From: Panacagrimonas sp965216845
Lineage (GTDB): Bacteria; Pseudomonadota; Gammaproteobacteria; Nevskiales; Nevskiaceae
Reading direction: 5' to 3'
Assembly (NCBI GenBank): GCA_965216845.1
Contig: OZ244200.1
Span: forward strand, 248,001-312,000
Length of the DNA: 64,000 bases
A model generated the notes under the pieces. That model was not told the origin of the DNA and searched no databases. It saw only the letters and a list, made by a program, of their open reading frames with translations. Both the position numbers and the translations under genes were made by a program. This document shows, one piece after another, positions 52,865-61,178 of this stretch; position 1 is the first letter of the stretch; the number at the start of each line of letters is the position of its first letter.

Positions 52865-53934
52865 CAGAATGCGCCGAACATGCGACCGCGATTGAATATC
52901 CCATGCGGATCAAACACCGCCTTGACCCGTTCATGCAAGGCCTGCGTCGGCGCATCCAGCGCATCAAACACCGTATGGCGCGGCGCGCGCTGTCGAAACG
53001 CCACCGCGTGCCCACCCGCCTGTCTGGCCGCCGCGCGCACATCATCGTTTTCCGACCAGAGCCAGCGCTGCGCGCCAGCCCATTCGATCAACACATCCTG
53101 AGCGCCAATCGGCGGGGTGGTTGCGGGCAGGCAACAACGCCACAGCGTGCGGTCACCGTTGTTGTTCGAATCAAAAAAGGCATGCTCCTGCTCGCGGACC
53201 GAACACCAGAATGCTTGCGCCGTCTGGTGGTCAAGCGCCTCGCCGCCAAGCCGTTGCCGCGCCTTGCCCACCGAGGCCTCGGCGCCGCTCAGGCGCAGCG
53301 TCAGCGTCCCGGCATTCCAGACACTGCCGGACAAAGGCAGGCCTTCACCCAGCCAGCGATTGAGTTTGACCATGGCGCTGCCCTGGTCGATCTGCATCCG
53401 CAGGCTCAACTGTGACCGCGGCCGCGGCAACACCTTCACCGACAGGTCCAGAATGATGCCGAGGATTCCCATCGACCCGGCCAGCAGCCGCGCCACGTCA
53501 TACCCGGCGACGTTCTTCATCACCTGCCCGCCGAAACGCAACACGCGCCCCTGTCCGTCCATCAGTGTCGCGCCCAAGACGAAGTCGCTGACGGCGCCGG
53601 TGACGAATCTTGCCGGACCAGCCAGGCCACTGGCGATACACCCGCCCAGGGTGGCGGTCCGGGAAAAATACGGCGGCTCGAAGGGCAGGCACTGATGATG
53701 CGCTTCCAATAATGCTTCGATCTCGGCCAGCGGCGTGCCAGCCCGCGCCGTCATCACCAGCTCCGCCGGGTCATAATCCAGCACGCCATGATAATCCGTG
53801 GTGCGAATCAGATCGCCGTGCTCGGCGCCGCCATAAAATCGCTTGCTGCCGCCGCCGCGAATACACAAGGGTGACTGCGATTTCCCGGCCGCAATAATGC
53901 GCTCACCCAATTCACCCAGCCAGGCATCCATCAT
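52864..53934 (-). CDS. glcE: Glycolate oxidase FAD-binding subunit
   Basis: A 356-residue FAD_binding_4 protein: ICIRGGGSKRF-like PLCIRGGGSKRFYGG near the start, ATLGGCIASGLAGPARFVTGAVSDFVLGATLMDG (in part) and GGQVMKNVAGYDVARLLAGSMGILG (in part), the GlcE flavin loop. It lacks the C-terminal FAD-oxidase domain of GlcD, as normal. Start ATG at 53934 in the TAATG overlap with glcD; the frame to 54003 is read-through. Confidence 0.93.
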   Translation of the reverse strand: MMDAWLGELGERIIAAGKSQSPLCIRGGGSKRFYGGAEHGDLIRTTDYHGVLDYDPAELVMTARAGTPLAEIEALLEAHHQCLPFEPPYFSRTATLGGCIASGLAGPARFVTGAVSDFVLGATLMDGQGRVLRFGGQVMKNVAGYDVARLLAGSMGILGIILDLSVKVLPRPRSQLSLRMQIDQGSAMVKLNRWLGEGLPLSGSVWNAGTLTLRLSGAEASVGKARQRLGGEALDHQTAQAFWCSVREQEHAFFDSNNNGDRTLWRCCLPATTPPIGAQDVLIEWAGAQRWLWSENDDVRAAARQAGGHAVAFRQRAPRHTVFDALDAPTQALHERVKAVFDPHGIFNRGRMFGAF

Positions 53935-55409
53935 TAGAAGCGCGGCAGTTCGGGAAACGGAATATTGCCGCCACGCACATGCAGCTTGCCGTACTCGGCA
54001 CAACGCGCACGGGTGGGGATGGCCTTGTCCGGATTGAGCAACCCATCCGGATCGAATGCCGCTTTCAGCTCGTGAAACAAGGCGCGCTCATCCGGCGAAA
54101 ACTGCACGCACATGGAGTTGATCTTTTCAATGCCCACCCCGTGCTCGCCGGTAATGGTTCCACCCAAGGCAACGCAGGTTTCCAGAATGTCCGCGCCGTA
54201 TGCTTCGGCACGACGCCACTGATCCGCATCATTGCCGTCAAACAGAATCAGCGGGTGCATGTTTCCATCGCCGGCGTGAAACACATTCAAACAACCAAGC
54301 CGATAATGCTCACCGAGCCGGGAGATTTTTTTCAGCAATGGGCCCACGCTGCGGCGCGGCACGGTGCCGTCCATACAATAATAATCGGGCGACACCCGGC
54401 CCGCGGCGGGAAACGCACTTTTTCGGCCAGACCAGAACTTCAGGCGTTCGGTTTCTGTCCTGGAGACCTGCAGGCGGCTGGCGCCCGCACCGCGCAACAC
54501 CGCTTCCATGCGCGCGATTTCTTCGGCCACCTCTTCCGGCTCACCGTCGGACTCACACAGCAATATTGCCTCAGTGGAAAGATCGTAGCCGGCGTGAATG
54601 AAGTCCTCTACCGCGTGAATCGCGCCACGATCCATCATTTCCAGGCCGGCGGGGACAATCCCGGCTGCGATGATCGCCGCAACCGCGTTTCCGCCCTGCT
54701 CCACGTCGTCAAAACTGGCCATGACCACTTGGGCGGCGCGTGGCCTGGGAATCAACTTGACGGTGATTTGCGTACTGATGGCGAACATCCCCTCGCTGCC
54801 GATCAACACGCTGAGCAGCCCCAGGCCGGGAACGTCCGGCGCCTCCGAGCCGAACTCAACTATTTCCCCACGACCATTCAGCGCCCGGACTCGCAGCACA
54901 TTGTGTACCGTCAACCCGTACTTGAGGCAATGCACCCCGCCGGAGTTTTCCGCCACATTTCCGCCGATGGTGCAGGCCATTTGCGACGAAGGATCCGGCG
55001 CGTAGTAAAGACCATGTTCGGCAGCGGCATCGGAAATGGCCAGATTGCGTACTCCCGGCTGCACGGTTGCAGTGCGCGCTTCGGGGTCGATCGACAGAAT
55101 CCGGTTCATGCGCGCGGTGGACAGCACAATGCCCTGGGCAATCGGCATCGCGCCGCCAGACAGCCCGGTGCCGGCGCCGCGCGGAACGATCGGCACGCCG
55201 TGCTGCCGGCACAAATGCAATACGTCGCGCAGCTCGTCTTCATTCCGGGGCAACACCACCGCGCCCGGCAGACAGCGATAGGCCGCCAAGCCATCACACT
55301 CGTATGGCCTTGTCTGCTCGGCCTGCAGCAATACCGGCATGTCCGGGGACAATGCCCGGAGCGCGCGCGCAAACGCCGGCGACAAGCCGGGGCTTGTGGG
55401 CCGGCTCAC
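53934..55409 (-). CDS. glcD: Glycolate oxidase catalytic subunit
   Basis: A 491-residue FAD-linked oxidase, usual size (499 in E. coli). VPRGAGTGLSGGAMPIAQG (in part), YYAPDPSSQMACTIGGNVAENSGGVHCLKYGLTVHN (in part), AEDFIHAGYDL-like segment, NVFHAGDGNMHPLILFD and GEHGVGIEKI match GlcD closely. The start is the GTG at 55409 after GGGGGA; the frame continues to 55739 without homology. With glcE and glcF downstream it forms the full operon. Glycolate use would feed pckA-dependent gluconeogenesis through glyoxylate. Confidence 0.93.
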   Translation of the reverse strand: MSRPTSPGLSPAFARALRALSPDMPVLLQAEQTRPYECDGLAAYRCLPGAVVLPRNEDELRDVLHLCRQHGVPIVPRGAGTGLSGGAMPIAQGIVLSTARMNRILSIDPEARTATVQPGVRNLAISDAAAEHGLYYAPDPSSQMACTIGGNVAENSGGVHCLKYGLTVHNVLRVRALNGRGEIVEFGSEAPDVPGLGLLSVLIGSEGMFAISTQITVKLIPRPRAAQVVMASFDDVEQGGNAVAAIIAAGIVPAGLEMMDRGAIHAVEDFIHAGYDLSTEAILLCESDGEPEEVAEEIARMEAVLRGAGASRLQVSRTETERLKFWSGRKSAFPAAGRVSPDYYCMDGTVPRRSVGPLLKKISRLGEHYRLGCLNVFHAGDGNMHPLILFDGNDADQWRRAEAYGADILETCVALGGTITGEHGVGIEKINSMCVQFSPDERALFHELKAAFDPDGLLNPDKAIPTRARCAEYGKLHVRGGNIPFPELPRF

Positions 55410-55865
55410 AAATCCCCCAGCGGCCGGGTCACCCGCGACCGGCCGCAGCGGGTGATGCCACGGGGATTCAACATGCGCGGCGCCGCCATCGAAGTGGCTG
55501 ATCCAAATGTGGATGCCGACAAAGCGGCCGCTGATCCGGCGCGTGCAAACTTTGGCTCCCGATAACCTTGGGCTGCAATTGCTCCCCCCTTTGCTGAGGT
55601 TGGCTGGCGTGCCATTTGAGCATGGATGCACCCGCGCCGGAACTGACGCCGCTGGCAACAGCCCCGACCACGGCGATTGCCGCCTGCTTGATTGGCTGCC
55701 TCCATCAGTATCCCGCCCCCGACCTTGTCGATCTTCCACCCAACACTCAACTTAGGAAGTTCAGCAAGGCGACGCAAGCCCACAACCGGCAACCGGCGCC
55801 GAGGCGGCCACCGGATACCGACAACGAATCAGTGGGCGCGATTGCCGCGCACGCCCAATGTCTTT
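55410..55865. other. Intergenic region upstream of glcD
   Basis: 456 bases with only unsupported frames. It must hold the glcDEF promoter and the end of the transcript from 56.3 kb. No glcC-type regulator gene or clear operator is seen. Confidence 0.5.
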
Positions 55866-56342
55866 CTAGCGCCGAGAAAACAGGCAGCGATAGCCAATGG
55901 CCAACAAGATGCCCATCACCATCAGAATGCCGACGTAGAACAGGAAGAAGGCAATGTTGTTGGTCAACGGCCCGCCGATGGCCAGGCCACGGCTGTCGGT
56001 GAACAGGGCATCGAACGATGAGGCGACGGTGAACATCCAGCCCACGGAGATCATCGAAATCCCCATCCACCGCAAGGTTCTGGATGCAAACGGCAACAAC
56101 GGCAACATCAGGGCGAAGATCCATTGAATCAAACCACCGATCACGCCCTCAAGGTGCGTCATCCGCCAGGCTTTTACCGACCCTGGCACTTGATAGTCGA
56201 TCACCGGAAACGGCCAGATATTGATCTCACCCAGCAGGAAGAACAAAAAACCGAAGCCGGCAATGCCGGCCGCAAATATCAGTAACGCCCCACTGCCGAT
56301 GAGCAGTTGCTGGGTCGCGCGGATTTCGTCGTTGTTATTCAT
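55866..56342 (-). CDS. Four-span membrane protein related to styrene-oxide isomerase, active site changed
   Basis: A 158-residue protein with four hydrophobic spans. It resembles StyC (169 residues) by the segment IDYQVPGSVKAWRMTH (48-63, StyC IEFHVPGSPEGWARAH) and by SRGLAIGGP (117-125, StyC NRGLTFGP); comparison is with StyC as I recall it. The haem-ligand His58 of StyC corresponds to His63 here. The positions of catalytic Asn64, Asp95 and Tyr103 fall on Gly69, Val100 and Ser108, so the epoxide-isomerase chemistry is unlikely to be the same. No styAB genes are near. Start ATG at 56342, weak RBS, 11 bases after the hydrolase gene. Confidence 0.7.
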   Translation of the reverse strand: MNNNDEIRATQQLLIGSGALLIFAAGIAGFGFLFFLLGEINIWPFPVIDYQVPGSVKAWRMTHLEGVIGGLIQWIFALMLPLLPFASRTLRWMGISMISVGWMFTVASSFDALFTDSRGLAIGGPLTNNIAFFLFYVGILMVMGILLAIGYRCLFSRR

Positions 56343-56353
56343 CAATGCAGGAC

Positions 56354-57262
56354 TCAGGCGGTCGTGGCTTTGAAACGCATTTCGGGCACCGGCATGTCCG
56401 GATGGTTGGTATCCACCAGCGGCGGCGCTTCGGCAACAACGCCATCCGGATAGCGTCGCTGGAACTCCTTGACCCATTCAAGGTCCTCCTCGAACCTTGG
56501 GCTGTGACCCGGCAGGGTGGAACGCAACAAATACGGCGCCACATAGCGGACGAACTTGCCCACCTCCTTCAACAGGCGCCAGCGTGTACGCCAGCTCTTC
56601 CACAGGCCGTCCTTCTTGAGCATCAAGATCGCCGCTTTCATGCCCGGATAAAACACCCCCCAGGTCCCATGAAAAACGCCAAAAGCACGCGCAAAGTAAT
56701 TGCCGCAGGCCTCTTGATAGACATCGAAAGCGGCCGTCTTGTGCTCGGTCTCCTCCGTCATGTGCCAGATCCAGAACGAAGCCACGCGTGTATCCGCGCC
56801 CGCAAACAGGCTCCGACGCTCACCAATGATGAAACGCGTGGCCCCCAGAGTCATGGACTCAAAGCCGGCGCTGTATGCAAGCTTGCGCTTCAAGGATTTT
56901 TTCGAGAGCTTTTTGTAGTACTGCGTCATCTCGTCTTCAATCGTCTGCAATTCCGGGTAAGTCATTTTCAAGACGGTGTTGAAGCGCTGATGCATCTGGT
57001 AATGCTGCCCTTCCTGCGCCATGAAGCCGGCGGCGTCGGCCAAGGTGGCTGGGTTCTTCACCTTTTTCATGCCCTCGCGCATGGTTCGGATCAGGTACGG
57101 CTCCAGGTAAGGCATGGTCAGCGACAGCCCGTTCCACATCTGCGCGAACTCTGGCGAGTGCGGCGTCCAGTGCGGATGCAGATCATCCGGAAAATCAAAC
57201 GGCACCCGCCGTGTGACGATTCGGGAGCCGTCGTTGGGCGTTGACAGATATTTCTCAGCCAT
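56354..57262 (-). CDS. Predicted metal-dependent hydrolase (PF10118 family)
   Basis: A 302-residue helical protein of the COG3687/PF10118 family. The conserved acid and His residues EGQHYQMHQRFN (in part, around 85-95) and HMTEETEHKTAAFDVY (in part, around 165-180) suggest a ferritin-like di-metal site. GGAGG precedes the ATG at 57262; an ATG at 57268 is too close to the site. Family function is not established, though it is common in lipid-degrading proteobacteria. It is cotranscribed with the StyC-like gene. Confidence 0.85.
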   Translation of the reverse strand: MAEKYLSTPNDGSRIVTRRVPFDFPDDLHPHWTPHSPEFAQMWNGLSLTMPYLEPYLIRTMREGMKKVKNPATLADAAGFMAQEGQHYQMHQRFNTVLKMTYPELQTIEDEMTQYYKKLSKKSLKRKLAYSAGFESMTLGATRFIIGERRSLFAGADTRVASFWIWHMTEETEHKTAAFDVYQEACGNYFARAFGVFHGTWGVFYPGMKAAILMLKKDGLWKSWRTRWRLLKEVGKFVRYVAPYLLRSTLPGHSPRFEEDLEWVKEFQRRYPDGVVAEAPPLVDTNHPDMPVPEMRFKATTA

Positions 57263-57514
57263 GGTCATCCTCCATTGGCGCACTTGAACACGCACGCGCC
57301 ATTGCATTTCCGGGTCGACTCTAGCCGCCCGCTGCCTCAGCCGCCCCTATCAATCAGTCGGGCTTGCCTGCCGTGGCACCGCCCAGGCGCAACCGGCACC
57401 CTTGGACAAGGGATTGCTTGCGTCACCACCATCGCCCGACACCGGGCGCTTGCACATGAAAACTCACCGGACGGCCCACAACCGTGAAACCTGAAAACCC
57501 TCACATCCTGGGAG

Positions 57515-57733
57515 TTATCCGAACTGCATGCGCCGTCGGAAGGCTTCCATTTCTCGACTCAGGGGTTCGGGCTTAATGGTCCCATCCTTGATGCCTTGGC
57601 GGTATTGATCGAATGCATCGAACTCCTCCTGAATCGAAGGATCACGCCCAGCAAGCTGACCATTAGCCGGAAGGCCCAGCGCTTGATCGGCATCCACCTC
57701 TGGTTCTTCGCCGCGTGCCTTGTGTTCGGTCAT
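57515..57733 (-). CDS. Small acidic hypothetical protein
   Basis: A 72-residue hydrophilic protein, acidic at the N-terminus (HKARGEEPEVDADQ) and Arg-rich at the C-terminus (REMEAFRRRMQFG), with no membrane segment. GGAG twelve bases before the ATG at 57733 supports it. No family is recognised; it may be conserved, but could also be a chance frame. The 252 bases between its stop side and the PF10118 gene hold nothing else. Confidence 0.6.
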   Translation of the reverse strand: MTEHKARGEEPEVDADQALGLPANGQLAGRDPSIQEEFDAFDQYRQGIKDGTIKPEPLSREMEAFRRRMQFG

Positions 57734-57885
57734 GCTCGGAGCTCCACGCGCGGGGCTTGCCTTACGCACGCCCCGCCATCCGCGCCGTCAAACCCTTCCG
57801 GTCAAGGCCACACTGGCCACATCCGGAATAACGCCTTTGTTTTCCTGAGATTAGGTGTCGGGTGACGATGGATGAATGTAGTAGT

Positions 57886-57978
57886 TGGCGGAGAGGAAGG
57901 GATTCGAACCCTTGTGCCTCCTTTCGGAGACCATCCGATTTCGAGTCGGCGCCGTTATGACCACTTCGGTACCTCTCC
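57886..57978 (-). tRNA. tRNA-Ser(CGA)
   Basis: A 93-base type II tRNA. On the minus strand it starts GGAGAGGTACCGAAGTGG, has anticodon loop CTCGAAA with CGA (reading UCG), a long variable arm GGTCTCCGAAAGGAGGC, a T loop GGTTCGAATCC and ends CCTCTCCGCCA with an encoded CCA. Acceptor arms GGAGAGG/CCTCTCC pair fully. Confidence 0.97.
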
Positions 57979-57988
57979 CATGCGGACT

Positions 57989-58018
57989 ATTGTAACGGCT
58001 CGCAGTGTCCTATTTCAG
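57989..58018 (-). promoter_or_regulatory. Likely promoter of tRNA-Ser
   Basis: On the minus strand, CTGAAA (58018-58013) and TACAAT (57994-57989) have an 18-base spacer. The -10 box ends ten bases before the mature tRNA 5' end. Confidence 0.4.
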
Positions 58019-58019
58019 C

Positions 58020-58179
58020 GTCATCGCGAACCGCGTAACGGTGGGGTGATCTCATCGCCGCCGGAGATTGCTTCACCTTCGGTTCGCAATGACATAACTG
58101 AGGCACTCACTGTGAGGCGCGAAGCGACGTGGCAGTCTCCGTACCCGAGCGGATTGCTTCGGCTCCACCTCACAATGAC
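58020..58179. repeat. Interspersed palindromic repeat, two units
   Basis: Unit 1 (58020-58093) has ends GTCATCGCGAACC and GGTTCGCAATGAC around GAGATTGCTTCACC; unit 2 (about 58110-58179) has GTGAGGCGCGAAGCGACGTG and GGATTGCTTCGGCTCC...CACAATGAC. This is the GTCATTGCGA...GATTGCTTC type of dispersed palindromic repeat found in many bacterial genomes. It lies right beside the tRNA gene. Confidence 0.7.
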
Positions 58180-58280
58180 CGTGCCGCACGCGCAAACCGA
58201 CCGACCGTCCGCAGCAAGCGGGCGCGCCGTCGGTCTATGTTAGCGTTGCCGGCAGCGCAAGCTGTGTTCTACGTGCACAC

Positions 58281-59747
58281 ATGGACCCAAGCGACCGACA
58301 TCCCAAAACAAGAATCAAAGCACTCAGGATGTTGTTCGCGCTGAGTTGGCTGGCGTTGCTTTGTTCGCTCTCCACCTGCTCGCCGCGCATGGGCGTGATG
58401 CAACAGATTCTGTCCAGCGGACTGCTGCGCATCGCCAGCACCAACAGCCCGACCACCTACTACGTCGGCCCAAGCGGTCCGACCGGCTTCGAGTACGACC
58501 TGGCGGCCGCGTTCGCGCAAGACCTGGGGGTAAGCATCGAAGTGCGCATTGCGCAAAATGCCGCCGATGCCCTGGACATGGTGCGCAACAATCGCGCGCA
58601 TTTCGCCGCCGCCGCGGTTACCGTGACGCCCGAGCGTCAACAAAGCTTTCGGTTCACACGGCCGGTCAATGAAGTGGTCCCGCAGCTGATTTATCGACTT
58701 GGCACGGCGCGGCCTGAAGACCCTTCGCAGATTTCCCGCCGTCTGGTGGTGGCCAGCCGCAGCGCCGCAATCGAATTATTGACCGCCATGCAAGCCGATT
58801 TTCCCGCGCTTGAATGGGAAGAAACCGAAGACTACGAAACCGAAGAGTTGCTGATTCAGGTGCATGAGGGAACGCTGGATCACACGGTGGCCAACTCCGA
58901 TGTGCTGGCCATCAACCGCCGTTACTTTCCGCGCCTTGCGTTCGCCTTTGACCTGGCAGAGACGCAGCACATCGCCTGGGCATTTCTGCCGTCGGACGAT
59001 GCCGAACTGTTCCGCCGTGCGGATGAATTTTTGTCGGCCTTCAGCCAAACCGAGTTGAGCCACCTGCACGATCGCCACTTTGGCCATGTGGAACGGCTGG
59101 ATTATGTGGGCGCGGTCACGCTGGCAACACACATGGAAACAAGGTTACCGAAGTATCAGGCCCTGTTTGAAGCCGCCGCAGAAGAACTGGAGATGGACTG
59201 GCGACTGCTGGCGGCCATCGGCTATCAGGAGTCGCACTGGGACCCCAAAGCGGTCAGCCCGACCGGCGTCAAGGGCATCATGCAGCTGACGCTGGACACC
59301 GCCAAGTTCATGAATGTGAGCAACCGTGAGGATCCGGCGCAAAGCATTCGTGGCGGCTCACGCTATATCAAGCGAATGATCGACAAACTCCCGGACGTGG
59401 AGGAGCCGGACCGCACCTGGTTGGCGCTTTCGGCCTACAACATGGGCTGGGGGCACCTGCGCGACGTTCAGGCCATCACGCAAATGCGGGGCGGCAATCC
59501 AAAACGCTGGATCGACATCCGCGAAAACCTTCCGCTATTGACGCAATCGCGTTGGCACCGAAAGACCAAATACGGTTATGCCCGTGGACACGAGGCGCAA
59601 ACCTTTGTCGGAAATATCCGCACCTATTACGACATGCTGATGTTCATGACCGGCGAGGAACCGCCGGCGCAGGACGAGCCACCGCCGTCTCGCATGAAAG
59701 ACCCCAAAGACGATAACCCCCTGAATATCCGCGCGCCGATTCTTTGA
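58281..59747 (+). CDS. mltF: Membrane-bound lytic murein transglycosylase F
   Basis: A 488-residue peptidoglycan lyase: N-terminal signal/lipoprotein region (about 15-34, ending LLCSLSTCS), an SBP_bac_3 regulatory domain (STNSPTTYYVGPSGPTGFEYDLA in part, to about 265), then the SLT domain with catalytic Glu in AIGYQESHWDP (about 320), VKGIMQLT and ALSAYNMGWGHL. It acts at the outer membrane, cutting glycan strands with 1,6-anhydro ends. The start could be 58281 or the ATG at 58329. Confidence 0.95.
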   Translation: MDPSDRHPKTRIKALRMLFALSWLALLCSLSTCSPRMGVMQQILSSGLLRIASTNSPTTYYVGPSGPTGFEYDLAAAFAQDLGVSIEVRIAQNAADALDMVRNNRAHFAAAAVTVTPERQQSFRFTRPVNEVVPQLIYRLGTARPEDPSQISRRLVVASRSAAIELLTAMQADFPALEWEETEDYETEELLIQVHEGTLDHTVANSDVLAINRRYFPRLAFAFDLAETQHIAWAFLPSDDAELFRRADEFLSAFSQTELSHLHDRHFGHVERLDYVGAVTLATHMETRLPKYQALFEAAAEELEMDWRLLAAIGYQESHWDPKAVSPTGVKGIMQLTLDTAKFMNVSNREDPAQSIRGGSRYIKRMIDKLPDVEEPDRTWLALSAYNMGWGHLRDVQAITQMRGGNPKRWIDIRENLPLLTQSRWHRKTKYGYARGHEAQTFVGNIRTYYDMLMFMTGEEPPAQDEPPPSRMKDPKDDNPLNIRAPIL

Positions 59748-59764
59748 GGCTGGCGCCAGGCGTT

Positions 59765-60277
59765 TCAGGCCAGGGGCAATGCGTCCACGAACCCGAAGCG
59801 GGAAAAATCATTGATCCGCATGGGATACAGAATCCCGTCCAGGTGGTCGCACTCATGCTGCACGACGCGGGCGTGAAACCCTTCCACCTTGCGGTCAATG
59901 GCGGCGCCATTTTCATCCACACCGCGATAATGCAGGCGCCGATAACGCCGAACGACTCCACGCAGGCCGGGAACCGAAAGACAGCCTTCCCAGCCGTCTT
60001 CCATCTCATCACCCAAGGGGTGAAGCTCCGGATTGATTAATACCGTGCGCGGCACGGGCGGCGCCTCCGCATAGCGCGGATTTTGATCGAAACCAAACAC
60101 CACCACTCGCAGCGATACGCCAATTTGCGGCGCAGCCAGACCCGCACCATCCAAGGCGTGCATGGTGTCAAAAAGATCGGTCAGAAGTGCCGGCACCTGC
60201 GGCAAATCATCTTGTTCCACCGCTCGCGCCTTTTCCAGCAAGCGCGGATCGCCCATTTTCAAAACGGGTCGGATCAC
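59765..60277 (-). CDS. def: Peptide deformylase
   Basis: Removes the N-formyl group from nascent proteins. The 170-residue protein has all three motifs: GAGLAAPQIG (44-53), EGCLSVPGLRG (about 96-106, metal Cys) and QHECDHLDG (about 139-147, His ligands and catalytic Glu). The C-terminus is short, as in def-2-type copies, and it is not beside fmt, so it is probably an additional deformylase. Its start overlaps the ferredoxin gene end. Confidence 0.95.
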   Translation of the reverse strand: MIRPVLKMGDPRLLEKARAVEQDDLPQVPALLTDLFDTMHALDGAGLAAPQIGVSLRVVVFGFDQNPRYAEAPPVPRTVLINPELHPLGDEMEDGWEGCLSVPGLRGVVRRYRRLHYRGVDENGAAIDRKVEGFHARVVQHECDHLDGILYPMRINDFSRFGFVDALPLA

Positions 60278-60597
60278 CGCCGGTCCGGAATCCGCAGTCG
60301 CTCGACGATCTCGCCGCCGACGATATGCCGATCAATGATTTCATCCACATCAGCGCTGCTTTGATAGGTATACCAGACCGCCTGCGGGTAAATCGCCACG
60401 CAGGGCCCCTGTTCACAGCGTTCCATGCAGCCGGCCTGATTGACGCGCACCTTCCCCGGCGACGCCAATCCCAGCGCCTTGATTCGCTTTTTCGCATGAT
60501 CGCGTGCAGCGCTGGCACCCTTGTCGTTACAGCAGGTGCGCCCACCCGGCGCGCGCTGATTGCAACAGAAAAATACGTGATGTTGATAAAAACTCAT
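60274..60597 (-). CDS. Thioredoxin-like [2Fe-2S] ferredoxin
   Basis: A 107-residue protein with the cluster pattern Cys11/12...Cys22/23 (FFCCNQRAPGGRTCC) and C-x3-C in NQAGCMERCEQGPC, typical of (2Fe-2S) ferredoxin-domain proteins with a thioredoxin fold, followed by VAIYPQAVWYTY. Such proteins dimerise around the cluster. The electron partner is unknown. It overlaps def and lptE by four bases each, so is part of a coupled run. Confidence 0.9.
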   Translation of the reverse strand: MSFYQHHVFFCCNQRAPGGRTCCNDKGASAARDHAKKRIKALGLASPGKVRVNQAGCMERCEQGPCVAIYPQAVWYTYQSSADVDEIIDRHIVGGEIVERLRIPDRR

Positions 60598-61178
60598 GGG
60601 CTGCTTTGAATATCTTCCGGCAACGGTGTCGCGGGTTCGGCCTCGGGCTGATGTGTTTGCGATGGCGGTGCATTGAGCAGCGCCGCTTCGATTCTGAGTA
60701 CCAGCAACTGCGCAAGTTCGTTTTGAATATATTCTCGCAAGCGCAGCTCTTCTGCCTCCTTGGCCAGCACCTGCTCGGCGTTGAAGGAGTAGTCCCGCTG
60801 AACACGCATGCTGCTGGGCGGCATCAGCACCACCCCGTCACGATGAACCTCGCATTGGATGCGCGCCGATAGCTGGAACTCCAGCGCTTTTCCATCCGGC
60901 CCGACCGACAGGACATGCCGCGTTTCTTCCAGCTTGGACAGGCGCACGCGGGTGACACCCGGTTTTGGACGATCCGCGATTTGCGCCCCGCGCCGCCCAA
61001 GCAAGGTCCGCAGGGTGGATTCGACCGGCGGCTCGGTGACCCGATAAGGGGCAACCAGGTCCACATGCACCCGATGCAAGGTCTCCGGCATGGGGCGATC
61101 CCCAGCCAGACGAAACCCGCAGGCGCTCAAGCCGGCGATGACGGCGCTCAGGCAAGCCATGCGGAACAATAAAACCAT
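60594..61178 (-). CDS. lptE: LPS-assembly lipoprotein LptE
   Basis: A 194-residue outer-membrane lipoprotein that plugs and helps to fold the LPS translocon LptD. The lipobox is LSAC with Cys20 (GLSACGFRLAGD); the mature part follows the LptE pattern (VESTLRTLLGRRGAQI, VRRDYSFN-like RVQRDYSFNAEQVLAKEAEE in part). It is directly after leuS with a TGATG overlap, the conserved leuS-lptE order in gammaproteobacteria. The C-terminal 25 residues are Pro/Glu-rich. The usual holA is not next; a ferredoxin gene takes its place. Confidence 0.92.
   Translation of the reverse strand: MVLLFRMACLSAVIAGLSACGFRLAGDRPMPETLHRVHVDLVAPYRVTEPPVESTLRTLLGRRGAQIADRPKPGVTRVRLSKLEETRHVLSVGPDGKALEFQLSARIQCEVHRDGVVLMPPSSMRVQRDYSFNAEQVLAKEAEELRLREYIQNELAQLLVLRIEAALLNAPPSQTHQPEAEPATPLPEDIQSSP

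Noticed and set aside
55406..55792. 128-residue frame upstream of glcD
   Set aside because: Overlaps the glcD start in another frame, has no RBS and shows only low-complexity Arg/Gly/Ala sequence.
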